A stretch of DNA of 64,000 bases from Magnolia sinica. Lineage: Eukaryota; Streptophyta; Magnoliopsida; Magnoliales; Magnoliaceae. Below are positions 28,345 to 45,000 of this stretch, piece by piece. The number at the start of each line of letters is the position of its first letter. Within the stretch, counting starts at the first letter, position 1. The position numbers and the translations under genes were made by a program. The stretch is from the NCBI RefSeq assembly GCF_029962835.1, contig NC_080588.1, positions 64,504,001 through 64,568,000 of the forward strand, written 5' to 3'. Below the pieces are notes generated by a model, which did not search any database, was not told the origin of the DNA, and saw nothing but the letters and a program-made list of their open reading frames with translations.

Positions 28345-28889
28345 TCAGCTGTTGTTCACAGGACGTCTTTTTTACTTGCCTTGAACCAGGCTTAGGAGGA
28401 AGTCTGTAAATATGTGCTCGTATTCCGGCATCTTCCCATACTCTGAAATAGTTTAAGAAGGCTCTTTCAGAACCAAACAGAATGTGTGTATGAGTCCACA
28501 CAATGCATGCGTACAAGTGAGACAGATGAGATAATGTGGACCCCAACTTTTCCTGCGAGAACAGTAAAAAATCAATGTAATGATAGTGCAGTAAAAAAGT
28601 GGGATTGTCTATACAGATGAGTGGATTATGTGAGCTGCTATTTACATTCATCACTCATCATCTTTTGTACACAAGTGTCCAGATATGAGATTGACAATCT
28701 CTATTCAATGAAATATTTCCAACCCATTCTTCTTCTTCTGGGATAAGTACTACAAGAATTACCATAACAGTTGGATAAGTTCAAATCAGCCACATCCTGG
28801 AGTATCAATTGGCGGTTGTGCACATGCTGTATAGCATCTGGTGGGTCAAAGACTGGACTGTAACTTACAGGATGCTTTAGCCTCTAATC
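28345..28889 (-). pseudogene. ITPK 3' relic in duplication unit A (exons 10, 5-stub and 4)
   Basis: Homologue of the ITPK 3' part. Exon 10 equivalent is 28345-28442, with an earlier in-frame TAA at 28372-28374 and GAG in place of the GGG glycine codon at the splice junction. About ten bases of exon 5 remain near 28543-28552. The exon 4 equivalent is at 28763-28889, with a changed splice acceptor (AG to AA) and six extra bases in two small insertions. Everything between the unit-B positions of about 39235 and 43152 (exons 6-9 and most of 5) is missing. No promoter or N-terminal exons are present. It is a by-product of the duplication, not a gene. Confidence 0.9.
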
Positions 28890-29008
28890 TTTTGAAACAT
28901 AAAAAGAAGAAAAAGAACATTACAGATGCACTGATATTTCAGTTTTAATAGGAAAATAAATAAATAAATTTAAGCGATAGATGATTAAGGGGAGGTGAAA
29001 TTTCAGCT

Positions 29009-29405
29009 CCCTCAGGTTGGCCGATCTTGACCTAACCAACATCCAGTCAGCCCACGATTCACGCCAAAGATCGTGGAAACCAGCTCCAAATGGTTCTCCT
29101 CAATATCCTAGCTGAAGATCCAGGGGAATTTGTCGCGCGTAAACTCAGAATCCTGTTAGGATTCTATCCCCGCCAAAGTAGGGATGAACGCCCTATACGC
29201 CATTGCCTTTTCTTGCCTATAAATGAGAACATCTCCAAAAGTGAGAAGCACAATCTCTAGCCCTAAACCTTTGACACTCAACTAGACCCAAATTCCTGAC
29301 TTAGGCATAAGAGGGTCCCCGACATGAGCCAAGGTCTTCTTTATTTGTTCTTTGTGCATGTTCATGAGCCAAGGAAGGCTAACCAGATTTCTGCATCAAC
29401 AGAGC
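29009..29405. mobile_element. Gypsy-type LTR fragment, unit A only (fossil)
   Basis: Runs to GATTTCTGCATCAACA, the complement of the LTR start at 1262, and includes CCTGACTTAGGCATAAGAGG and a TATAAATGAG promoter-like stretch. Absent from the equivalent place in unit B (about 43610), so it arrived after the duplication. Confidence 0.65.
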
Positions 29406-30054
29406 CCGAGAGTAAGAATGTTCTTGACACAGAAGAATAACTATAACATAAATATTAATAATCTAATACTTAGATCTTTGGGTGCCGGCAACATACGCTA
29501 GAGGAATCTAAACCATAAGATGTTCATTCAAGAAGACCCAGGCATGAAAGGAGCATGCTTGAATGGCTAGAGTGACAAAGGCTTGAGGACTTCTTGAAAC
29601 TTCCCTGAGTTAATTCAAAGACATGAAATTTCAAGGTCTGCTAGAGATGACAACCACACTTGCTAACATCGATGCTTATAGACTTCCATTTTTCATTTTC
29701 TTTAATTGAAGCTACTTACTAGACTTTCTGAGATAAGCCTAAGAAGTTCAATGATCCTGAGAAGGAAATGAATTTCTTAAGTTGTCAAGAACCAATAACG
29801 CTACCGATGAATAATAAATGTCCTCTTGGACCCAATGGCATGCTGCAATTGAAGGCATGCATTCATACTCTCATGGAACTCTAGGGAATTATGATATAGC
29901 TTCATATGACCTCATGAGAAAAAGACAAACCGGGGTATGCACAGACAGAAAAAATGCTATTTTACAAGTCAATCGGCTTGTGAAATAGGATAGCACAGGT
30001 CATTAGAGGTTGCATTTGGTAGCATTTCTATGAGACACACTTGTAAGAATTCAC

Positions 30055-30690
30055 ATCACCACTTGAGTCTTGGATCCTTATCACTTTTGATCTCAAGTCC
30101 TAAAATGAGCTTAAAAAGCAGATGGACGGGGTGGATTTGTCAAAAACATCGCGGTGGGCCGAAGTGCAGGAACTTCGTGGGAAAGGCTTTCTCCTGCAAA
30201 AGCCACTCGTAGGAATTTCCTGCGCAAGTTTTTGGAAAATATTCTTCGTTCATTCGTTTGGCGAGATCATTATAAAAAAAACTTCGTTTGGCGAGGTGGA
30301 TCGAAAGCTAAAGTAGGCCACACGAGAGGGAAAATTTTGAAAAGAAATACATACCGTTGAAACCTTCCCGGGATCCACCTTGATGTTTATATGCCATCCA
30401 AACCGTTTATAAGGTGATTAATGCAGGGATGAAGGGAAAATACAAAAAATTTAGCCTGAAACAAAGCTTTTATGGTCCTAAGAATGTTTCAACGGTTCTC
30501 ACTGAATCCCTACTATTTCCTCTCGTGTGGCCCACTTGAGTCTTGGATCCACCTCGTTTTTTGTTTCTTGTCCTAAAATTAGCTTGCAAAACGGATGAAA
30601 GGAATATATTTCCCAAAAACATGGTGGTGGGCCCCACCCAGCATCCTTGTGGATGAACTTCCTGCGAAAGGCTTTCGCAGGAAGACCGCG
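30055..30690. mobile_element. Truncated MITE pair upstream of RPS29-B
   Basis: Begins abruptly in the right half of MITE 1, then the second MITE (about 30225-30690) ends AAAGGCTTTCGCAGGAAGAC. The flank after it (GTTCACGAGGTG) equals that of unit A. Confidence 0.6.
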
Positions 30691-30732
30691 TCAATCACCG
30701 TTCACGAGGTGCGACGTTCCCCGGACTAAAAT

Positions 30733-31250
30733 GGAAACGGATTCACTGCTCCTCTGCCACCAGCCGGTCGGTGCTCTGTGGGCTCCACTATGATGTATGT
30801 GTTTCATCCATGCCGCCTATCTATTTTTATAGATCATTTTAGGCATGAGACAAAAAATTATATATATTCCAATCTCTAGTCGACCACATTACAGGAAAAA
30901 GTGTTGAATGAGTGTCGACCATTAAAAAATTTTTGAGGGCCAAAAAAGTTTTGGATCAAGCTTATATTTGGTTTTTTTCCCTTCATATGGGTCTGTATGA
31001 CCTGATTGGATGTCAAATAGACAGTACATTGGGCCTTAGGATGATTTTAATGGTGGATATCCAATCGCTATTATTTTCCTATGGTGTGTTCCATCTGAGA
31101 TTTATACCCATTAAAATTTGGGATCAAGCCTTAAAATGATCTGTAAAAATGAATGAACGGAATGGATGAAACACATAAATCATGGAGGGGCCACATAGAA
31201 CCAACCACCAGCCACCGGGCTGATGGCAGGGGAGAAGCCAATCCATTTCC
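30733..31250. mobile_element. Mutator-like MITE in RPS29-B promoter
   Basis: 518 bp with ends GGAAACGGATT and (reverse) GGAAATGGATT and further matching CTCCTCTGCCACCAGCC-type arms. Exact 9-bp duplication GACTAAAAT at 30724-30732 and 31251-31259. The homologous spot in unit A (about 20734) is empty, confirming a discrete insertion. The 9-bp duplication and G-starting terminal repeats point to the Mutator superfamily. Confidence 0.85.
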
Positions 31251-31317
31251 GACTAAAATACCCCTATGTCTGACTTAAATAACAAATATACCCTCATCCA
31301 AGGAACCCGGAAGCCGC

Positions 31318-31404
31318 TATAAAATAGGTCGGGATCAGGGCTCTTTCTCAGCAGCCGCACTTCCGAACCACGATTCCAAAACTAGGGTTTTTGAGGAGAG
31401 GAAG
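31318..31404 (+). promoter_or_regulatory. RPS29-B core promoter and 5' leader
   Basis: TATAAAAT at 31318-31325 and TAGGGTTT at 31383-31390, with the pyrimidine-rich start region between them, match copy A closely. The conserved segment upstream of the TATA box is only about 60 bp long before it meets the MITE at 30733-31250, so any distal elements have been moved about 520 bp away. Confidence 0.7.
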
Positions 31405-35972
<4,568 letters not shown>

Positions 35973-36983
35973 GAAGACAAGTACTAGGTAGACGAGCATC
36001 CGATGGAGGCAGACAAGCAGATTTTGGTAGATGGCATCCAATGGAGGCAGAAAAGGCAAATATTATTATTTTTAGTGTCTGTTTAGTTGGGACTTGTTTT
36101 CTACAACATGCTTAAAAATCTCTGGGTGGGGTTGTTTGCTTACCCCATGCTTAAAAACTTGCATACTTATCTGAGGATCTTATAGGTTGCTTTCTCTAAA
36201 TATTTTAATGATGCCTCTACTGATTTAGAAAGCCCGTGGTTATCCATGTTCATCTGCTGAACTTTTTTTGATCTGGTGAATAAGCCATTGGAAGTGGCCT
36301 TAAACTGTGGTTGCGATGGTACGGAGCTGAGAATCTGCAAGGGAACCTCCAAATCTGCACCTGCTAAAGGTGTTTGTTATACGCATCTGCCACCATTCCA
36401 GCATATGTTTTCAGATGGGTCCCACTTTTCATGTGCTCTGGCCCCAGATTTTGCCTATGCTTGCAGGTTGGCTATGCTTTATCTTAATCATGGTGTTGTG
36501 GCCAACCCTTTTCAACAACAATCAATTAAAACTTGTGAGCATGTGAGAGTACTGAGGGAGTGAAATGGTCCAATTAAATGATATGATAGTGCAAACCATC
36601 TGATGAACGGTCTGGGTCTGGCCATTGACACATGTTGCTGATGGGCTAGGTAGGCGGTCTTTTTGTTCATGTGAAATCTTCGCCATATGGTTATGCTCAA
36701 ACCATGCATTTTGGGAGATGTTAGTAGGTTGCTTGGCTTGTGAAAAGTCATGGCGTTTTTGTTTTGTTTTGTTTTAGAAAAAGCTGAAATGGCATTTGGT
36801 TGTACAGCTTGTTTGTGGGCATGTACCTGGGGAGAGGGAAGAGAGTATGGTAGGCGGCCAACCTTCAACAGAATGTCCAGAGATTTTTATTTCCCCCAAC
36901 TGGAGGGTGTCCCCATCGCCAGCAGATTAAGTGAGACTGTATTCTGTATCCACACTATCCACATTATTTTAAGGCATTAGGAG

Positions 36984-37447
36984 GCAGATTTCCTGTGAAG
37001 GCTAATGCTGGATTTCCTGCGAAAGCCTTCGTAGGAAGTTCCTGCACTGGAAGACTAGGTGGGGCACACTGTGATGTTTGTGAGAAATTCATTTTGTGAC
37101 TCCATTTTAGGACTTGAGACCAAAAGTGAGGAGGATCCAAGACTCAATTGGGCTGCACTAAAGGAAAAGGTAGATAGGGAAATTTCCACTGTCGAAATCT
37201 CCCTGGGGTGAACAGTGATGTTTACATGCCACCCATACCGTTCATAATGTCATTCCTACTGGGATGAACTGAAAACACAGATATTAACCTGATTCAAAAG
37301 TTCTGTGGCCCCACGAATATTTCAACTGTGGACGTTCAATCCTCACATTTTGGGCCCACTTGAGTATTCAATCTGGCTTATTTTTTGCCAAAGCCCCACC
37401 TAGGTTCCCAGCGCAGGAACTTCCTGCGAAAGGCTTTTGCAGGAAAT
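36984..37447. mobile_element. GCGGATTTCCTGCGAAAG-family MITE, unit B only
   Basis: Starts GCAGATTTCCTGTGAAGGC with the terminal word repeated once more at about 37010, and ends CGAAAGGCTTTTGCAGGAAA. Absent from the homologous place in unit A (about 26230), so it inserted after the duplication, apparently into an older MITE. Confidence 0.55.
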
Positions 37448-39036
37448 CAAACTCCTTACCATTAAAAACTTGTTAGTGGGCAGCTTAATGTTTCGGTGGT
37501 GTTTGTTTGCCCCCTCTGTTGATAAGGTCACATAAGCCTGGATGAAAGGAAATAATAAATATCAGCTTGATCCAAAACTTGTGGCCCATTAATGGTAGTC
37601 ACCACTGTTTCCTAAGGTATGATCCACCTGATAATTAGATCTGCTTCATCTTGATAGGGATTAGGAATAGAGCCCCGGCTAACAAACTATGGGGTCATAT
37701 TGGGCAGTGTGGATTTAAAATCCCGTGGAATCTTGTAGATCTTGAAACCGGTGAAATTGAGAGGATTTTGCAAATCAGACGAGTTGGGAATGCCAAAAGG
37801 GTTCTTTGGAGAGATTTTGAAGGAATCAAAATCTAAAAAATCTTCAAAATTCTTGCCACCGAGGATCCCACATAATCCATGTAGCATCTGATTCATGTCC
37901 AACAGTGATAGTGCCATTGCATGCACTGCATTGTCTCTACCCACTCATCTAACAAATGGGACACAACTGGAACTCTTGACTATTTACAATGGGATTTCAT
38001 GTAATAGTGACATTGTAGAGGTATTTCATAACAATGGGATTTCATGTAATAGGGACATTGTAGAGGTATTTCATTACTTGAGGGCTGATATTTCTTACAC
38101 TTTAACACACTCTCATTCCCCTACTCTATTATATACAAAGTGGAGAGAACTGTCCCTTCATTATTGTGAGAAACTCACCCTCCACATAATTTCACCACTC
38201 TAGACAACTTCCATTTGTGCCAGCCATTCTCTATTTGCATTTGATTTTGATCTGAGCACTAAGGGCAACAATCCAAGTAAAAATCACCTTTGGTTACAAG
38301 AATAACTAAGAACAGTTCAATCCCTATCATTTAAAATAGTCACTGTACAAACTGAGGCACAAATAAAAATAAACAACTATGTAGAGATAAAATGGCCAGC
38401 ATTGCAATGAGAATTGCAATAGACTTAACAATATCCAGGAAGATTACCTGGAAAAGGAACATGAGATTGAGAATATGAAAATTTTTATGGTAACCGTGCA
38501 AGAGAAATGAGGAGGAGCTTCATGTGAAGGCAGATTAAGGGGAAGATTACCGCACACCAGTGCCAATAATGGCCATTCACTAGAAATCACACTGGTACAC
38601 TCATGCGCGGTGCAAACCTGTATGAGGACAATGGGTGGTTCAGGAGGAGCAAAAGGCATGGTCCACCTGATGAGTGGACTGGCTTTATTTTTTTTAGCCA
38701 GGGCATGTTCAAGACAGTTCCCACCTGATGAATGGCTTCAATCTTGCATTCACGCTCAAATCTCCTTGGCATTTCTCATCAGGCAAGCATATGAAAAGAA
38801 AGATAAAAAGTTTCTTTGTTATTGGACAAGCTTGTGTACATGATAAAGAAGCTTAGAAAGAGTCATGCCATGCCAGAAATAATTACAGCAGCAGCTACAT
38901 TACCTCTCTCAGCTGCAAGCACAGATCATACAAGTGTTTGTACATGGAATTCAAGGCATATATGGGTAAAACCCTCTTTTGGGATTTAGAAGGTCAGCAC
39001 GCTATTTGCAAGTCAAAAGTGCCTGCCACCGCACCT

Positions 39037-42000
39037 TCAGCTGTTATTCACAGGACGTCTTTTATAATTGCCTTGAACCAGGCTTAGGAGGAAGTCTGTA
39101 AATATGTGCTCGTATTCCGGCATCTTCCCATACCCTGAAATAGTTTAAGAAGGCTCTTTCAGAACCAAACAGAATGTGTGCATGAGTCCACACAATGCAT
39201 GCGTACAAGTGAGACAGATGAGATAATGTGGACATATCGAAAGCATATGAGTGTTGTGGTCTGATCATTTTTGAAAGGAGAACGTTTATTTATTTATTTA
39301 TTTTTCCTAACACTGCAAATGTATATGCAATAGGGACCCCATACACAGATCACACGCTCTGTAACAAGCTCATAAACTCAATATGGTATCAAACAGGTTT
39401 TGATTGAAGCAACTAACCTATGAGATGGAAAAATTGCTTGGCTATTATCAAACATAGGGGTGTAGTTTCCACAAACAAAGGTGTATTGATAATATTATAT
39501 AATTGAGAATATCTCTGTCATCCTCACGAAAAAAGGGCCCGTTTGGATGCACTTTCACGAAAAATGCCTACTTTTTTCTGTCGACTTGATAAAACCAATC
39601 GACGACTACATTTTCAGTCGACTTGATGATAACCAATCTGATTGGTTTTTGTTTAGTCCGCATTTTAGCACCTATTTTGCGGAGCAGTGGATGAAACAGG
39701 GTTTGTGAAAGTGCATCCAAATGCACAACACAAAGTGAAATGTGGCTAAAAACACTGTTTAGGTGTCAAATGCCCTTTTTGAAGGTGCCTCAAGCGAGCC
39801 CTAAAAGAGTCTTTCATTTGAATGTAAGCAAACATGGACTTTTGTTTCCAATACTTGGGGCATGATGAGAAATGGATATGCACCATCCACTTCCAACATT
39901 TGAGTTACAAGATAGACATTGCTGAAGAAGATGGTAGGAATTTAATATTCTCAAATAGGGTTTCACTCACCAGGGAAGTAGTTGATGTCAATGACATAAA
40001 AACGGTCTCTGGTACCAAGCTCTCGGATTATATCGAGGTTGAACAGTCGTAGTCCCTACATATATCAAATAAACAATAAAGAAATTTGATTACATGAATG
40101 CTACAAAGCGTGAGAGGAATCGACACACGAATGCACCACAATGATGTGAGAATTCTAATAAACTTACCAGTTTACGACGTAGCTCCTTTGCAAGCCTCTC
40201 GAGCAAAGGTCGTGGTGGAAGCTCTGTTGCATAAAGCTTCAAAATAAGAACATATGATTTGGAAGCTGAAAGGACCCTAAACAGTCTACAAGCTTATCAC
40301 AGGAAAATCTAACTACAATATGCTGCAACACAGTAAGTCAATTTTCTAATGCATTAAGTGCCATTTTCACACCTGCAACACTTGGGTCAAGATCTGCACC
40401 ATCGGCACAAGCTGCCGCACAAGAAACCCTTGGAAACTGATAGACACCTCCGTTATTCAAAAGTTCATGTTTATTGACATCAGGTAGGGAAAACCGTCGA
40501 ACAACCTTTATAGCTTCGCCAACAATATAAACCTTAAACAGAAGACCACCTGAAATTGGACAAAATGAATCTTGATTATTAAAGATGCAAAGCACTGACA
40601 TGATGAAATTGATGGCATATTTGGACTAGTCATAGTATACCATGATTAACAAACTCCTGTAGTACCAAGGGAGGATCGAGTTTTGATAGGGCGAACTGAT
40701 CGTATGCAAGAGAGAGTTCATGTGATTTTGCACTTCCATCCACAACCAATGGTTTTGCAACTGAAACAGAAGGGAGCTGATAAATACACAAAAACTTCCT
40801 CGTAAAAAGCATCACAAGAAAAAAGAAAGAAGCCAATCAGGTTAGGATTCTGGACAGTGTTTGTGTTGCCAACTTATGTTCTTGGGCATTAAATTGGATT
40901 TGGAGGCTCCTGTAGTTACATTCAAAAGATTTCAGGGGATTTCAGGCTTTTAAGGAATTTCAGTGCTTGGGTTTGGCCTACAGGATTAACACACTATAAT
41001 AGGAAGACCAGACTTGCTCCTGAGTTGTGATGTCGCCCAAAACAGTTATTTCTATACACATGAGCACACGTCTCCATGCATTTATCTTCAAATATAAAGC
41101 TTGTAGAATTCACTCTCTTAACAACAAGGTCACAAGAGCACACTGCAGCAACACAGAAAGTATGCTTGCAAAGAAAAGGGGTCATCAACAAGACTATGCA
41201 AGAATGTCCTTACCTTCTTCAAGGAATCATCAGTGTGCCAGATGAATTTTTATTTTTTTTTTCTTCTTCTTTCTTTCTTTCTTCTTCTTTTTTTCCTCGT
41301 TGCTTGGAAACTTCCAAGGTGGTGAGGTTTACAAGTAAGACAACCAGGGACCGAACCCTTGACCACGTGCAGACACTACTGTCTCTACCAATGTGCCAGA
41401 TGATCTGCACACTGATGCTTTCAGATTAAAAGGGGTCTAGTCCTTTTCCTGGGATAAGATGCAAAGTGTTACAACCTCAACATTCCAGCAAGATGTGACA
41501 AAGATGGCCATCTTTTAGGTATAAAACAGGTGTCGGCAAAAGGCAACCCTCACCTTCCCATGTTTGAGAATCATTCATGGTATTCCAACTGACTTCATTC
41601 AAAATACACCTTTAAAAAAAAGAAAGATACGGGCAAACTTGGAACAAATGACAACATTTACTAGTAATATGAACAATAGATCCAACAGATAAGCTTAGGC
41701 TGTGTTTGTATTCTAGATCAAATTGAATTGCAATAACACAATTTAACAAAGTGGCAATAACCCTAGTAGGTTAGCCTCGCTCCATTGATTATGAGAGATT
41801 AGCTTCCAACTAGCAATCCAGATTGCTCCAAGTCTAACTTGAAATGCATAGAATTGCAACTGGGAGCATGGTTTTAAGGCTTGACCAGTCCAATTGATGC
41901 AGGGACATGTGATAACCTAACCCTAGATGCATGTATAATAAGGTTAAATAATATTCAAATAAATACAACAATTAACTAACTGTTTCCAAACAAAGGGATT

Positions 42001-45000
42001 AGGTAAATCTCAACCCAAAGATGAGGTTATTCCGTCAGGATCATGCACCTTACCATAAGATCACGTAAACAGTAAAAAGGGGGGAACTCGGGATATGAGG
42101 ATATCCCAGATCTAGCATAAGTCAGTCCACTAGTAAGCTTGGATCTGATTCTACTGACTAATCATCCATTTTTTCTGTTCGAACTAGAAAGGGGTATCTC
42201 GAGAGAAACGAAATGGGTGAAGGATGAGGGGTTCGAGATGAAGAAAGTACAAGTCCTTTGTCGTCAAAAGAAAAGGAGGAGGATGATTTTTACCTTTTCC
42301 TGCACCTCGAAGATCTTAGAAAGAGGGAAACCTGAAATCGGGGTGGAATCCTCAACACCCAAGGGCCAATCCTGAAACCCTAATCTTTTTAATAAAGAGG
42401 AAGAAAATAAACGAATTCTTATTCATTCAATAATAACGAAAATAGGGTTCCTCACAACGTTTATATAAGCTATGGAAAAAGTAAAAGTGCACTAAAGCCC
42501 TTGAAAACAAGAAAAATAACAAAAAAAAAGAACAATAAAGAAAGTTGCAATAAAGCCCTTGAAACAAGAAAAATAACAAAAAAGTCCAAAACTAAAACAC
42601 TCATATGATAGGGTGTGAAATCCGACCCGTGGATTTATGGTCGGGGTGAACACCTGTGTGGTAGGGTGTGAAATCCAACCCATGGATCTATGATCGGGGT
42701 GCGTTCATGCCGCTCCTGCAATCGTAGTGCGTCGAAAAGTGGGTCCGATAGACCCATCATCCATCCACATCAACTCCTCCGCTCCGGTACTCTGTCGGTG
42801 ACGCCTCCTCCTTTGGTACACTCTAAAGGGCGCACCACTGATGTCCACATCACCAATACAACTTGTTTGAGTTGACTCATATTTGATAGTACCCGATTCG
42901 GTTTGGTACCATGAGTCACACCCCCTTGCGACTCGACTCGGGGCCAACAAGTTGATCAGTATCTAGGAATTGGTTGTCACAACTAATCAAAATGTCCCTC
43001 CCATTATTAATAGTTTCCCCATATTTGATTGAATTATTAGTCCAACTAAGCATCCAAAAGCACCTTACCTAAGGGTAGTGTTAGCCCCGCTTTAGTCACC
43101 GCATCAGGAATAGATGATGGGTCTTTGGTGATGACAAGTTGCCTAGGAACACCAACTTTTCCTGCAAGAACAGTCAATAATCAATGTAATGATAGTGCAG
43201 TCAAAAAGTGGGATTGTCCATACAGATGAGTGGAATAAGTGAGCCGCTATTTACATCCATCACTCATCACCTTTTGTACACAAGTGTCCAGATATGGGAT
43301 TGACAATCTCTTCTCAGTGAAATATTTCCAACTCATTCTTTTTCTTCTGGGATAAGTACTACAAGAATTACCATAGCAGTCGGATAAGTTCAAATCAGCC
43401 ACATCCTGGAGCATCGATTGGCGGTTGTGCACATGCTGTATAGCATCTGGTGGGTCAAGGACTGTAACTTCAGGATGCTTTAGCCGGTAATCCTTTGAAA
43501 CATAAAAAGAAGAAAAAGAACATTACAGATGCACTGATATTTCAGTTTTAATAGGGGAAAAAAAAACATAAAGAAATAAATGATTGAGGGGAGGTGAAAT
43601 TTCAGCTCCAAGTTAGGAGCCTGAGAGTAAGAATGTTCTTGACACAGAAGATTAGCTATAACAGAAATATTAATAATCTAATACTCGATCTTTGGGTGCC
43701 AGCAACATATGCTAGAGGAATCTAAACCATAAGATGTTCATTCAAGAAGACCCAGACATGAAAGAAGCATGCTTGGATACCTAGAGTGAGAAAGGCTTGA
43801 GGACTTCTTGAAACTTCCCTGAGTTAATTCAAAGACATGAAATTTCAAGGTCTGCTAGAGATGACAACCACACTTGCCAACACGATGCTTATAGACTTCC
43901 ATTTTTCGTTTCCTTTAATTGAAGCTACTTACTAGACTTTCTGAGATAAGCCCAAGAAGTTCAATGTTCCTGAGAAGGAAATGAATTTCTTGAGTTGTCA
44001 AGAACCAATAGGGCTACCGGTGAATAATCAATGTCCTCCTGGACCCAATGGCATGTTGCAATTGAAGGCATGCATTCATGCTTCCATGGATCTCTAGGGA
44101 ATTATAATCTAGCCTCATATGACCCCTTGAGAAAAAAAATACCGGAGTATGCATAGACTGAGAAAAAGGCATATTTTACTAGTCAGTCAGTTTGTGAAAT
44201 AGGGTAGCACAAGCCATTGGAGGTTGCGTTTGGTAGCATTTTTAGTCGACGCAACATTTAACAAAAAACTCATCAAAAAACAAGGAACCTATGCTAATAA
44301 AAGAGGAGGAGGAGGAGGAGGAGGATCTACATGTGAGCAGAATATAGGACTCGAGATTCAAAGAGTCAGGAATACTATGGCTACTTCTCTGGTGCAAATT
44401 CATAAACTCAGACAAATTGAAAGTAAAGCACCAAAGCATTGCATAACTTCAGGGTTTGTTTGTAAAAGAAATCCCCCCAAAATCAGGATTACAACTTAAT
44501 CTAATCTTGGCAGGCCCCATGTCTTGTTAAGAAGTGCTTTGCCCCAATTAATCACAACCTTGGAACATTTTACTTCTGTTAGAATGTACAGATGTTGTGA
44601 TTAAGTGCTCCTATTAAAATGTTCGGAAGTCGTGACTATGTGGGTGAAAATGCCGTTTAACACACCTTAATCTGAAATCAAGGACATGAACACTTCCATA
44701 ATTAGAATTTTAGGTGTTAATCCTGATATTGGGGGATTTCCTTTCCAATCAGAACCTTAACCAGAACCTAGAACTAGAAATAAGAACCATCATTAGAGCC
44801 TTAACCACAACATAGATCTAAAAATAAGAACCATCACTGGTCCATCTTGGCCATTCATATACCAGAAAACCAACTTAAATACTACATGCACATGAAAACT
44901 ATCAAAAACAAATCCTCATCCCTGCATACGTCGTGAAAGACGAAAATTAATGTGAAGGTAAAACCTCAGTCTGATAAACTACCTACCAACAGTGTCAGAG

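Noticed and set aside
28310-28654. 114-residue frame on the minus strand
   Set aside because: Reads the ITPK exon 10 relic in the wrong frame ([15 protein letters not shown] is the +1 frame of [15 protein letters not shown]).
36276-36563. 95-residue frame after RPS29-B exon 3
   Set aside because: The unit-A homologue does not preserve the frame, and no family is recognised. It is probably 3' flank.
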